Source: Brachypterus glaber (taxonomy: Eukaryota; Arthropoda; Insecta; Coleoptera; Kateretidae). From it: a stretch of DNA of 64,000 bases. A program made the translations under genes and the position numbers. Position 1 is the stretch's first letter. Every line of letters starts with the position of its first letter. The DNA lies in the NCBI GenBank assembly GCA_958510825.1, contig OY294044.1, forward strand, positions 74,446,895 through 74,510,894, written 5' to 3'. Below, in pieces: positions 33,345 to 43,308 of this stretch. The notes beneath the pieces were generated by a model. That model worked only from the letters and a program-made list of their open reading frames with translations, did no database searches and had not been told where the DNA came from.

Positions 33345-33560
33345 ACATGCCTAAATGTTGACGTAATTGAGTTTTAAACATATTATATGAAGAATTGTAA
33401 AAATCAACAGTATTGCATGCTAAATTAACCTATGTTACAATACGGTTCATTGGTGAATTTTCTGCATTAACAGTATTACAGGAGGAAACCTCCAGGAATG
33501 GATAACTTCTCAAGGATCTTGATGGAATTTTAATATTAAACTGACCCAATATAACACTAG
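33345..33560 (-). pseudogene. LINE reverse-transcriptase C-terminal fragment
   Basis: Minus-strand translation gives VILGQFNIKIPSRSLRSYPF, NAENSPMNRIV, an in-frame TAG, then FYNSSYNMFKTQLRQHLGM and a stop. The pattern (F.IK.PSRSLR...SP.NR......F) is the C-terminal tail of Jockey/CR1-type ORF2 proteins. It is 5' truncated, carries one stop and is dead. Confidence 0.65.
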
Positions 33561-33639
33561 ATTGAATTGATCCAGCAAGAACCTTAAAGAAAAAACACGC
33601 AGTACTTTAATATACTATTAGTTACCGCTAGTTGGTGCT

Positions 33640-34175
33640 ACCGTGTTGAGCAAACTTTTCCTTTTATTATCGAGCCTTATTGATATAATGAAAATGTTTA
33701 ATTTAAGTCTTAAATTGTATTTAATCAATTTAATAGTACAATACTATAGTAGGTATTGTGAATTATTTATGGCTATATATAACACCAGACTAACTGGTAG
33801 ATTGGGTGTCTGCATTAACATGCAAAAGCAAATTTCATATTGTCAAACTTTCTTCATGTAAGGTTAGTCTTCAAAGATATTATGCACTGGTTTTACACAG
33901 CCTGTTTAAAGGAAAATATCCTGCTAGATAACCAAATGCCCAAGCCTTCTTCTAAAAGTAGTATCGGGCTTAATGAGGGCGAATATACCTACATAGGTTT
34001 TTCACTGCAAAAAAAAAGAATATACCTATATAGGTTTTTCACTGCAAAACCTGAGAATGGAGAAAGGCTTATAGCCTAAGCCATCGTTTTAATATAGTAT
34101 ACTACCACCCTAATACCACGCAGTCTTCAGCACCTTTGTTTCCATCTTGACTTGGCGAGGCAAGTTACATCAGGT
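33640..34175. other. Spacer with a 40-bp tandem repeat
   Basis: No gene recognised; overlapping short frames at 33643-34079 have no domain. AATATACCTACATAGGTTTT with TTCACTGCAAAA is repeated twice at 33982-34049. Confidence 0.5.
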
Positions 34176-34179
34176 AACC

Positions 34180-34545
34180 TAACGCGAGTTGAGGCTGAGA
34201 GAATCCGGAGGCCAAAAAAGACATCAGGCATCATCCCTACTACTGCCACTTCGAGCGAAATGTCCGAAATCTATGGAATACTCGAAATCTCACAACTCAG
34301 GTAGCGATTTCGAGTATTCCATAGATTTCGGACATTTCGCTCGAAGTGGCAATAGTAGGGATGATGCCTGATGTCTTTTTTGGCCTCCGGATTCTCTCAG
34401 GGCCACTTGCACCAATGATGGTTTAACTTTAAACTTGGATTAAATTGACGGCCGACCAATCAGAACGCAGCATTTTTAACTTAAACTCGATTTAGCTGAG
34501 ATAATCCCAGGCCAACAGTTGTAGCAAGTGGCCCTCAGCACAACT
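34180..34545. repeat. Long near-perfect palindrome interrupted by a MITE
   Basis: The left arm (34196-34292) and right arm (34304-34400) are inverted with only an occasional mismatch: CTGAGAGAATCCGGAGGCC, ATGATGCCTGATGTC and GAAATGTCCGAAATC recur in inverse. The loop is about 12 nt. Pairing resumes after the MITE: CGCGAGTTGAGGCTGAG upstream is matched by the inverse of CTCAGCACAACTGCGGCC (34534 onward). The palindrome is therefore older than the MITE. A 60-codon frame here (34189-34371) is an artefact of the palindrome. Confidence 0.8.
34401..34533. mobile_element. 133-bp MITE with CTCAG target duplication
   Basis: Ends GGCCACTTGC and GCAAGTGGCC are perfect inverted repeats. CTCAG lies directly on both sides (34396-34400, 34534-34538), a 5-bp target duplication. 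A further inner inverted match (TTTAACTTTAAACTTGGATT versus AACTTAAACTCGATTTAG) is partial. The superfamily is uncertain. It is inserted in the right arm of the palindrome. Confidence 0.8.
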
Positions 34546-35185
34546 GCGGCCCTCCAGTAAGCTAAACATAAAAGAATTTCATGACCCATAACTCAAAGTG
34601 GCAGTAGTAGTGTGGTAATCGGATATTCAAAATGTTTTAAGCGGCACTTTCTTACGACAATTTTAGTGTACACCTCTGATTTTTATATGAAAAAACCCTC
34701 CATAACACTCCAAAAGTTAAATTATCTCCAACAAATCCTCACTTCGATCTCACCTTCGTATGGTAAGACCCTCACATTAAAAAAGGCAACGCCACATTAC
34801 TGTCTGCCAACATAGATATGCCTGCACCATGCTGACTCGCAAAATATTTTATAATTTGTTGTAAACAATATGTAGTTTGTTCTTAACTGTTCTTTTAATG
34901 TTTTCTGTTTATATATACCTATTTGTGAATTTTCGTACTGTTTACCGTACCCTCTTCCCCGAGGAGTTATTTTGACTTTTCTAACCTCACTACTACAGTG
35001 GGCCCCAAAAAACTTACATTACTGAGATTGGTGAGTTCTTACCATTACATATTTTTTATTTTTTATTTTAACTTTATATATTTTTAAATTTAAACTACCT
35101 TTATATATTTTTTAATTTTAATTAGATTAGTTTTTCATTCGTTTCCAATGCAATGTATATTATTAACATAAATGTATCTCTAATT
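34546..35185. other. Spacer, no gene recognised
   Basis: A 67-codon frame at 34612-34815 has no known domain. The stretch leads into the hammerhead-like motif and is otherwise unremarkable AT-rich sequence. Confidence 0.45.
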
Positions 35186-35231
35186 GTTGCAGCCCTGAGG
35201 AAGTGCAAATAATGCACGAAACGTAGGCAAC
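35186..35231 (+). ncRNA. Hammerhead-like ribozyme motif (non-canonical)
   Basis: Stem I 5' GCC (35192-35194), core CTGAGGA (35195-35201, fits CUGANGA), stem II GTGCA/TGCAC (35203-35207, 35213-35217) and GAAA (35218-35221) are followed by CGTA with predicted cleavage after A35225. Stem I 3' GGC (35226-35228) pairs with 35192-35194, and AAC (35229-35231) can pair with GTT (35186-35188). Two departures from consensus exist: an extra A at 35202 before stem II, and a stem III reduced to the self-complementary ACGT with no loop. The latter could form only between two molecules. Activity is doubtful. Confidence 0.4.
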
Positions 35232-35309
35232 CTACCAATTTGTTTTTTTCTGCGATATCCTATACCTCACGACCACATTACTATTTACACATAAGGATAC
35301 GATAACATA

Positions 35310-35459
35310 ATAATTAATAATAATAATAATAAAGGTCTTTATTCATTGTTCATTACAAAATAATTTAGAAATAATACATATAAATAGTAAAAAGAAAAGG
35401 CGAGATTCAGCTTTCCCGCTACTACTAGCCTACACAAGTCCTAGACTTAGGGGATGCTT
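35310..35459 (+). mobile_element. SINE-tail element, 5' part, split by a LINE insertion
   Basis: Begins with an AAT/TAA microsatellite and AAAGGTCTTTATTCATTG, then joins CTACTACTAGCCTACACAAG and GACTTAGGGGATGCTTAATT, the tail of the SINE family. The sequence that should follow (AGTAGAATAGTACGAG) is found only at 37773, after the LINE. No tRNA head is present, so this copy has a third kind of 5' sequence or is truncated. Confidence 0.7.
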
Positions 35460-35489
35460 AATTAACCTTTTTAAAAAAAACTTTTTCCA

Positions 35490-36093
35490 AAAATAAGTTA
35501 GAACATTTTAGGCAAGAGCTAATATCAGTAAACTGGGATGATATATATAACTCTAGCAATGTAAACAAGGCATACAACTCTTTTTTACAAATAATAACTA
35601 ACACAATGAATCGGATTTTTCCTACAAAAAAGTTTAACATACAAAACAAACAAAAGGCATGGATAACTTCAGGAATAAAGGTGTCAAGCAAACAAAAACG
35701 TATACTCTATAATCAGTTTATTGAAGGCGAGGTTTCAAATGAGAAATATAAAAATTTGCAAAAATATTAAAAAATGTCGTAAATGAAGCAAAAAAAATGT
35801 CAAACAACAAATATATCAGGGACTCCGATAGCAAAACAAAGGCTACCTGGTCTTTAGTTAAAAAAGTAACACAAAAAAAACAAACAAAAACAACAACTCT
35901 GGAAAACTTTTCTAAAAAATACGAAAACTCGCAAGAGACTTTAAATAAACTTAATAAATATTTTTTAAATGCTTGTCCGGAAGTTAATAAAAATAATACA
36001 GTCAACCTAGAAAATATAAATGAGTGTAATTCTTCAATTCTGTTAAAACCATCAAACCCAAATGAGGTTGTAAAATGTATTAAAAATCTATAA
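35490..36093 (+). pseudogene. LINE ORF2 linker region, frameshifted
   Basis: The first part (to about 35770) reads EHFRQELISVNWDDIYNSSN, then FPTKKFNIQNKQKAWITSGI and RILYNQF, the conserved segment before the reverse transcriptase in Jockey/CR1 ORF2. At the A-rich run near 35765 the frame ends in TAA. The reading resumes one frame over as NVVNEAKKMSNNKYIRDSDS with WSLVKKV, up to a stop at 36093. The two pieces plus the downstream reverse transcriptase would be one protein in an intact element. Confidence 0.75.
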
Positions 36094-36131
36094 ATATTAA
36101 ATCAGTTGGTGAAGACCAGGTACCCATCTGT

Positions 36132-37595
36132 TTGTTAAAAGAGTCTGCTGATATTATAGCATTTCCACTGACACACATAATAAATTTGGCTTTCCGCACA
36201 GGTATCTTCCCAGATAGATTAAAAATTGCGCAGATAAAGGCTCTACATAAAAAAGGGAAAAAGGACGAAGAAAAAAATTACAGACCAATTTCTCTGTTGT
36301 CAAATATTAGTAAAATTTTCGAAAAACTTATTTATAATAGATTCACAGATTTTTTAAAATTAAATTTAGTGCTTTCCAATAATCAAAATGGTTTCAGAAA
36401 GGGAAAATCTACAATAAGAGCTGTTTACCAAGCATTAACAAAAATTTTAAATTCACGTAACCTAGGTAAACTAACACTAGCAATGTGCATCGATTTAAGT
36501 AAAGCCTTTGATAGTGTTAATTTTGAGACCCTGTGCGGAAAGCTAGAAAGGTATGGTATCCGTGGAAATGCTTTACTTCTCATAAAATCATATCTAACTA
36601 ACCGCTATCAATGTGTAATAGAAACAGATGAAAATGGAAATATTTTAAAATCAAATTTAGTTTTAATTAATAAAGGTGTACCCCAAGGGTCTATTTTGGG
36701 CCCCCTTTTATATATTCTCTATACTAATGAGATCCCAAATACTGTAGATGAGTTTGTTACGCTCTATGCTGATGATATAACCATGATAATTAGTGAAAAA
36801 GATGAAAATGTACTATTAACAAAAACAGCAAGTTCTTTAAATCTTTTAGAAGAATATTTTACCACAAATGATTTAACTTTAAACATTGAAAAAACTCAAA
36901 TTATATCGTTTAGTAATAGAGACAAAAAAGACCTAGTTTTACCATACAAGGAAATAAATTTAAATTCTGTAGAAGAAGTAAAGTTCTTAGGGTTACACAT
37001 TGATAGAAGGTTGGATTGGAAAGCGCATGTTGATTTTGTTGCTAAAAATATCTCAAAATACTGTTATGCACTTAAAATTTTATCAGAAAGTGTTGATTCA
37101 AAAACAGCGCTTATCGCATACCACGCATATATAAATTCTAGAATCAGATATGGCATAATATTTTGGGGTAACTCGGTAGACAGTGACAGAATATTAATAT
37201 TACAAAAAAGATGTATCAGAAATATTTACAAACTAAAAGTTACAGACAGTTGTAGAGATATTTTTAGCAGCAACAACATTCTGACTCTGGTTGGCTTATA
37301 TGTGTTTGAATGCGTTAAGTTTGTAGTCGAAAATAAGGATTTATTTATTGATTGTAAAAGCCAAGAGGTATATGATACAAGAAAAAAGGTAGAACTTGAA
37401 AATGTTAAATGTAATTACACCTATATTCAAAAAAACGTTCACTATAGTATAATTAGGATCTATAATAGTTTTCCTAGTCATGTAAGAAGTCTCCCAAGTG
37501 ACAAACTAAAACGTGTCTTGAAATCGTACCTGGTCAGTAAATCCTTCTATACTCTCAGCGAATTTTTCGAGGATAAAGGTAGAGAAAACATTTAA
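36132..37595 (+). pseudogene. Non-LTR retrotransposon reverse transcriptase
   Basis: A 487-codon frame whose coding sense actually enters from about 36097 (IKSVGEDQVPICLLKES), after a one-base frameshift at 36092-36098. It holds the reverse transcriptase blocks in order: NYRPISLLSNISKIFEK (about residue 50), NGFRKGKST, motif A DLSKAFD (D near 121), GVPQGSILGPLL, motif C YADD (212-215) and LGLHIDRRLDW. The thumb region and the C-terminal tail ending SFYTLSEFF follow. All catalytic Asp residues are present. The enzyme copies element RNA at a nicked target in the nucleus. There is no endonuclease here because the element is 5' truncated, so it is a dead copy with a largely intact catalytic core. 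Confidence 0.85.
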
Positions 37596-37769
37596 AATTT
37601 AACTTTCTAGATCTAGATATTTTCTTCTTTTGTATGTACTATAATTTTTAAGTAAAACAAGTTTATGTATTAATATTGTAATAATTATATTTGTAATTTT
37701 GACATGTTCAACACCCTCCGGGGTATCTCTGAGCAAATAAATGATAATCTAATCTAATCTAATCTAATT

Positions 37770-37816
37770 AAGTAGAATAGTACGAGTTTAAACAAACAAA
37801 CAAACAAACAAACATA
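37770..37816 (+). mobile_element. SINE tail, 3' part, with (CAAA)n
   Basis: AGTAGAATAGTACGAG completes the SINE tail interrupted at 35459. It then runs into TTTAAA and an (AAAC)n tail of about six units. Confidence 0.75.
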
Positions 37817-38869
37817 ATTTAATATTAGTGCATGTTGCCTATTACAAAAACTAACAATTATTGCCTATTTTAGGCAATAACGCATGACACTAAAGGCAAA
37901 AATGGAATAGACTACATTAACCCTCTCGCTCCTGTAGGGATATATATTCCAGCAGATGTTCAAAAATCCCTTTCGCTCATACATATATGTCCCAGTAGAT
38001 GCTCAGAAAAATCCTATAGCCAAAAAGGGACATTAAATGTTAAATTTTAAAATTAAATTTTAAAATACACAGAACAGATTCATTTTAGTGTTTTATAGTC
38101 CAAACTTGATATCAAGTGATTTCAATACTTAACTTTAAGTAAATTAATGTATTTCTTTTTTTGTCGGATTCTTTTGTAGAAAACTTTTTTACATAAGAAT
38201 CCGATTTTTTTTAATTTGGCTCACTAACTGGGTTTCTTTGTGCAGGGTTACATAATATGTTATATTGGGACAAACATATCTCACTTATTTTTTGTAAAAG
38301 AACATTAAAAAAAATCACTTCTTTCGTACTTTTAATAGCATTTTATTTTATATGTACAAAAAAAAAGTTTTCGAAATTCAAAGAAAATAAATCCGGAGCA
38401 AAATAGTTAAAACTTTTAAAAAATACGATTTTTTTGACGAATAAATTATTATTTTTGTAGTAAACTGAAACTATTATCATCACAATCGTTATTATTAAGT
38501 TTTGTTTCTAATACGCAAGTTAAAATACTCTTACGTTAACACAATTGTCATAAACTTTTCCATAAAGTTACCCTATAGGCATATTCAGAAGTTTTGCAAT
38601 TCTATATGTTCCGACATTATTTCTGAACTTGCGGTTTGAGAATTTTGTGTGCTTAGTAATACTTTAAAGATCCTTAGGTAATTTGGTTAAAGTAATCATA
38701 ATGACAGAGAAACTTTTATAAAACTTATGATTAAAACAATATTTAAGTTAAGTAACTTTTTACTTCTGTAATAGCCTTTTAATTGGTTTTAGGAAAAAGT
38801 ATCAATTTTATTTCTTTTTAAATAATTATTTATATAGTTTATATATTAATGTAGATATAAGAACAATTT
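37817..38869. other. AT-rich spacer
   Basis: No gene recognised. TTAACCCTCTCGCTCCTGTA near 37918 looks like a piggyBac-type TTAA/CCCT left end, but no matching right end was found. Confidence 0.45.
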
Positions 38870-39165
38870 TGTACATATACAGGGTTATTTAAAAATAAGT
38901 TCGAGAATTTTACGTTACGTTAAATATATGAAAGGGATCTACTTTCAAAAGCAATATTTTCCTTCTGGAACTTGATTTATCCTTAAAATTTTAAGTCGAT
39001 CAGATTATTCGTTCTTAAGTTATCGTGTCTACAAAAATCGTGACATCTGGCAGACAGACAGACGGACAGATGGACAGACGGACAAAAAAAGTTTCTTATT
39101 TTTCCATTAAACAAATTTTATCCAAGAATTTTTTATCTGGATCGATTTTTAAATTTTTTTCAAAA
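38870..39165. repeat. Dispersed repeat with GACA/GACG-rich segment
   Basis: Contains GTTCGAGAATTTTACG, a segment ending GTTATCGTGTC, and a run of GACAGACAGACGGACAGATG-type units at 39053-39085. The same arrangement in inverse lies at 61150-61330 (CGTCTGTCTGTCC, TTGTCACGATTTTTTTG, CAATAACTCCAGAAG). It is a common style of insect repeat with a GACA microsatellite. Its class is unknown. Confidence 0.55.
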
Positions 39166-39381
39166 TTCGAAACTGCCGTATAATTTTCTACTAGCCCAGG
39201 CGCTATGAATAGTTTAATAACAATATTTTCATACTTGAAAATGAGTTATTTTGAGGTTATTTTGAGAAATAATCGTATGAGGTGCTATTTTGACTTCAAT
39301 TTCGGATTCAGCGCCTCAAAATAAAATGAATACAATGGTCTCCAAGGAGTTCTCGACATTTTTTTGTGTGGCTCTGTTATA

Positions 39382-40030
39382 CAGGGTGATTAGTAACTTC
39401 CATACCAAAATTTAAGAGGTGAATCTACATCTAAAAATATAAAAAAAAGTTTCTATAAAGGGTGGTCCGGAAATGAGCCTAAGGGAGCTACGGCCCTTCG
39501 AAAATGACATATTGAATGGGGAACAAATAAGAGCAACAATAAAATTTTAATGTTGCATGGCAATTCTTCATTTAAAACAGAGCAAAAAAAAACAAAAAAC
39601 CAAACAACCTAAATTTAATATTAAAGGAGTAATAGCCTTTTAAAAAGTAACGTTTTTGGTGGCACAAAATGTTACTTCCTCTTAAGAAATCTATATTTTT
39701 TACAAAAAAGTCCAAAAAAACTACACACAAAAAAGTTTGGGGCAAAAATGTGTTAAGCCTCACTTATTTTGTCCGTCTAGGCACGCCTCTGGATAAATTC
39801 AAAAAAAATAAATTAACATATACTTGTTGCCCTTATTAATACCAGTATACATGCAAAAGCTCGTCGCTCTAGCTTAAAGAGTACCAGGGAATTAAAAAAC
39901 TTATTTTTATTACAATTTTAAAGAGCCGTAGCTCTCTTAGGGCTCACCAACCTTTATAAGAACTTTTTTTGATATTTTTGGATGAAAAATCACCTCTTAA
40001 ATTTTGTCATGCCGGTTACTGACCACCCTA
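39382..40030. mobile_element. 0.65-kb mariner-like MITE
   Basis: The left end CAGGGTGATTAGTAACTTCC and the inverse of the right end (TAGGGTGGTCAGTAACCGGC) match, with TA outside. Arms continue through AAATTTAAGAGGTGAATC, TTATAAAGGTTGGTGAGCCC-like and GAGCTACGGCTCT-like blocks for about 130 bp. The centre is AT-rich; a 63-codon frame there is an artefact. Confidence 0.75.
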
Positions 40031-40377
40031 TATTAGGGTTTCATTTTTAGGTTTAAAGTCTGTTGAAAAAGTCCGAACTAATAAATAAAAATTAAACTTT
40101 TACCCAACTTCACTTCTCTGCATCTAACTAATATCACTACAATGAAGTGACTAAAGCTATATTCTAAAATAGTATATCAAATTTATTATGGATAGGCTCA
40201 GGTGTTTTTGTCGGACATTATCAATATAATAAAGTTTTCGGATCTATTCTACTTCAATATTCTTAAGTGTTATCCACATCCAGTGTATATCAGTGTATGT
40301 CCACATATACACTGTTAAAAATAAACTAAATATATAGGGATTCTACTTAACGATTTATTCTGAACATTTATGTGTGT
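40031..40377. other. Spacer, nothing recognised
   Basis: Short AT-rich interval between the MITE and the SINE-flanking duplication; no coding or RNA signal. Confidence 0.5.
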
Positions 40378-40832
40378 AATAATAGCACATTATTCAATGA
40401 TCGTATAATAATTGCTATTAATCAATGGGTGAATTTTGGGACACGAGCCGATGGGCAAGTAGCCTAATCATGGGAGAATTAGCTCAGCGGTCTAAGGCAT
40501 CGATATAGCATTGAAACTGAGCTAATGATCGTGAGTTCAAACCTCACTGGCGCCGATTGCCTTTTTCAGTTAATTAATAATTGAAATTTGGCGAAGGCGT
40601 ACTTCCTAGATATATTGGTTCGAAAGTCAATTAAAGCCGGTGGTTCCCTCTACTACTAGCCCACACAAGTCCTGGACTTAGGGGATGCTTAATTAAGTAG
40701 AATAGTACGAGGTTAAAAAACAAACAATCACCAGAATATTAATCAAAGCCGTGGATAATAGTATACTATTCAATGAGTGTATAATATTCGCTATTAATCA
40801 ATGAGCTGATAGGCGAGTGGCCTAATCATATG
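40378..40832. repeat. Direct repeat pair flanking a SINE
   Basis: TATTCAATGATCGTATAATA with CTATTAATCAATGGG and AGCCTAATCAT (40389-40470) recurs as TATTCAATGAGTGTATAATA, CTATTAATCAATGAG and GGCCTAATCAT (40757-40830). The ~90-bp copies are diverged, so this is an older tandem or dispersed duplication and not the SINE target site duplication. Confidence 0.65.
40472..40726 (+). mobile_element. tRNA-derived SINE, copy 2 (Leu/Ser-like head)
   Basis: The best reference copy in the window. GGGAGAATTAGCTCAGCGGT opens the tRNA-like head with an A box; GTGAGTTCAAACCTCACTGG holds the B box. The body reads GGCGCCGATTGCC, GGCGAAGGCG, GTCAATTAAAGCCGGTGG, CTACTACTAGCCC and GGGGATGCTTAATTAAGTAG. It ends AGGTTAAAAAACAAAC. 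The internal A and B boxes would drive RNA polymerase III transcription. Confidence 0.9.
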
Positions 40833-40984
40833 ATTAATAGCTATTATACACGAGTAGAATACTATACTTTATGCACGGCTGTTTTGAAGTTTAAACGGTT
40901 TATTTTTACAGACGCGTGATTAATAGGTCTATTAATCACGGCCATGGATAAAATATTTTATCCAATACCTATTACACTAGTTTA

Positions 40985-43285
40985 CAAAGGCCATAGGATA
41001 AGTATGCGAAAAGTGCCCCAACCCTATTAACCTGAAATTTTGCAGTTACATTTTCCTCGGTATGAAAAATACCATACCAAATTTTAACCTAAAATTCTCA
41101 GTGGCGCAGGAGTAATTAATTCCAAAAGATAAAATGAATTAAAATTATTTTCTTAAAAACGGTTTGTCGATTTTTTTTTTTGAAAAAAAATATACGTAAT
41201 ACCTGTTAGTAGGGAACTTAAAAAAATATATTATATTTTCGTTTGCGCAAGAAAAAAAGTTTTGTGTAATTTTTTGAGTTTCGGTTTTTTTTTTCGTTAT
41301 GTAAATATCAATTCACCAATTTGATTTTTTTTTCTGTAATATCACCTACTACTTATGTACATCATATTATATAATTATTTTTTTTTTTTGAGTGTTTGTT
41401 CATAGTTAAAAAAAATAAAAACCAAATTTCTAAGCTAAAACGCAAAATACTGTGAAAAAAACTAATGAAGCTTTCTTAGTCAGATCAACAGGGGTAAAAA
41501 ATTCCAAAAAACAAACGGAAAAAAATCATTGAGTATTTATAAACCTTATAGTGTCCTCTAAATGATATACATTTTTTTGAAAATGTTTGCGGTCTTGCCT
41601 AAAAAATTAAATTTAAGTGACACATTGCATATACAATATCTTACACAATATTTATTAGGCTTTATTTTTTTAATTTTAAAATATAGTACAAATATGTGGT
41701 ATTAAATCATAAAAAGTTATTTTCTCCATGTCCGGACGCGTCAGGTAAAACAATTTAAATTTTTGGAAAGATTTGATTTCTTTTGTATATTTTTAGGTTT
41801 AAAACAATTAAATAAACCTAAGCAATAGAAAACTACTAAAATATTTAAATTTTTCATTTTTTTACATGGCGTTTTTTTTATTTTAGTTTTTTTGAGGTTG
41901 AAAAAAAAACTTTTTCGGTCAATTATGTAATTTTTTATACTGAATTTGAATCTGAATAAAAAACACCCCCATTCCATTTAAAAATTTTAAGTTACCCCCT
42001 TTCCCGCCAAAGGGTGTGGATGAAAAAAAATCTGCTTTGATAAAAAGGTGTCCCCCTTGATAAGCTTAGTACCAAATTTCAAATACCTATCTTATACGGT
42101 TTCTGAGATATCCGTTTAAATGGCCCACCCGGTATGCAGTGTGACATTTAAATTTAATTTTTTTACGCAAGGCCTCAAACATTTTCAAAGAAATGTATTT
42201 AAATCATTTAGAGGACACTATAAGGTTTATAAATATTCTACATTCGACGCTTCATGAATTTTTTCCCATTTTTGGTGTTTTTTTACCTGTGTGCGGCGCC
42301 TAACCTTCATCTCTCCGATTTAGCTCAAATTTGGCACATCCTCATCAAATAGGGTCAAGATTACTAGATCGATTGATGATGATTTACATAAATCTAAATA
42401 TCAGTCATTTTTAAGTTGCATTTGACAAGTTGCATCTAGTAGGCCGCTATATTGAAATGAAATTGGTGGTAAAATTTTTTCTTGGTTAAGACTGAAATTT
42501 AAGGTTCTTTTGATATCTGGCAAAAATATCTTTTTTTCTTTTACAAGTCCCGATATTTAAATTTATGTAAATCATGTTTTTGGAAATTTAAAAACGTCAA
42601 AATTGAGCCACTCTAATATCTCCAAAAATAGTCGTTTTCTATCAAAATCCTTTCGATCTAGACCCTATTTGATGAGGATGTGCCAAATATGAGCTAAATC
42701 AGAGAGATAAAGGTTGGGCAACGTGTTGATCTGACGAAGAAAGCTTCATTAGTTAGATGTGATAAAATAGAAAGGTATAGAAGTTGTTGAATTAAGTTTT
42801 AATAAATATTTTTTCACAGTATTTTGCGTTTTAGCTTAGAAATTTGGTTTTTATTTTTTTAACTATGAAGCACACTCAAAAAAATTAATTATATAATATG
42901 ATGTACATAAGTAGTAAGTGATGTTACAGAAAAAAAAACAAATTGGTGAATTGATATTTACATAACGAAAAAAAATTACTGAAACCCAAAAAATTACACA
43001 AAACTTTTTTTCTTGCGCAAACGAAAATATAATATATATATATATATATAAGTCCCCTACTAACAAGTATTACGTATATTTTTTTTCAAAAAAAAACGAC
43101 AACCCGTTTTTAAGAAAATAATTTTAATTAATTTTACCTTTTGGAATTAATTACTCCTACGTAAGTGAGAATTTTGGGTTAAAATTTGGTACCATGGTAT
43201 GGTATGTTTTCATACCGAGGACATTGTAACTGCAAAATTTCAGGTCAATCGGGTTGGGGACAGTTTTCGCATACTTATCCTGCTA
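40985..43285. mobile_element. 2.3-kb nested palindromic element
   Basis: The outer arms (about 40985-41480 and 42765-43285) are inverted: AAGGCCATAGGATAAGTATG versus the inverse of CATACTTATCCTGCTATGAC, plus GAATTAATTACTCC and others. Inside, 41520-41640 inverts against 42135-42245 (ACCTTATAGTGTCCTCTAAA), and 42295-42362 inverts against 42650-42720 (CCTATTTGATGAGGATGTGC). GAAGCTTTCTTAGTCAGATC (41467) pairs with the region near 42735. At least three foldback units are therefore nested. No transposase is present. The frames at 41741-41977 and 42863-43066 are A/T artefacts. Confidence 0.65.
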
Positions 43286-43308
43286 TGACCTTTTGGGTTC
43301 ATTGCGTG

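Larger units (their letters stand above)
35460..37769 (+). mobile_element. 5'-truncated Jockey/CR1-type LINE inserted in a SINE tail
   Basis: It begins inside the linker between endonuclease and reverse transcriptase and runs through the reverse transcriptase and a short 3' untranslated region to a tail of about four ATCTA repeats (37748-37769). TAATTAA is present at both junctions (35457-35463 and 37765-37771), giving a target duplication of up to 7 bp. 5' truncation, a short repeat tail and a short target duplication are hallmarks of target-primed reverse transcription. Coding sequence is broken by two single-base frameshifts, described under the coding entries. Confidence 0.85.

Noticed and set aside
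37748..37769. Telomeric repeat from ATCTA units
   Set aside because: Only about four units at the exact 3' end of a LINE; it is the element's own tail.
37918..37960. A second piggyBac element (TTAA followed by CCCTCTCGCTCC)
   Set aside because: No inverse right end or second TTAA at a sensible distance was found.
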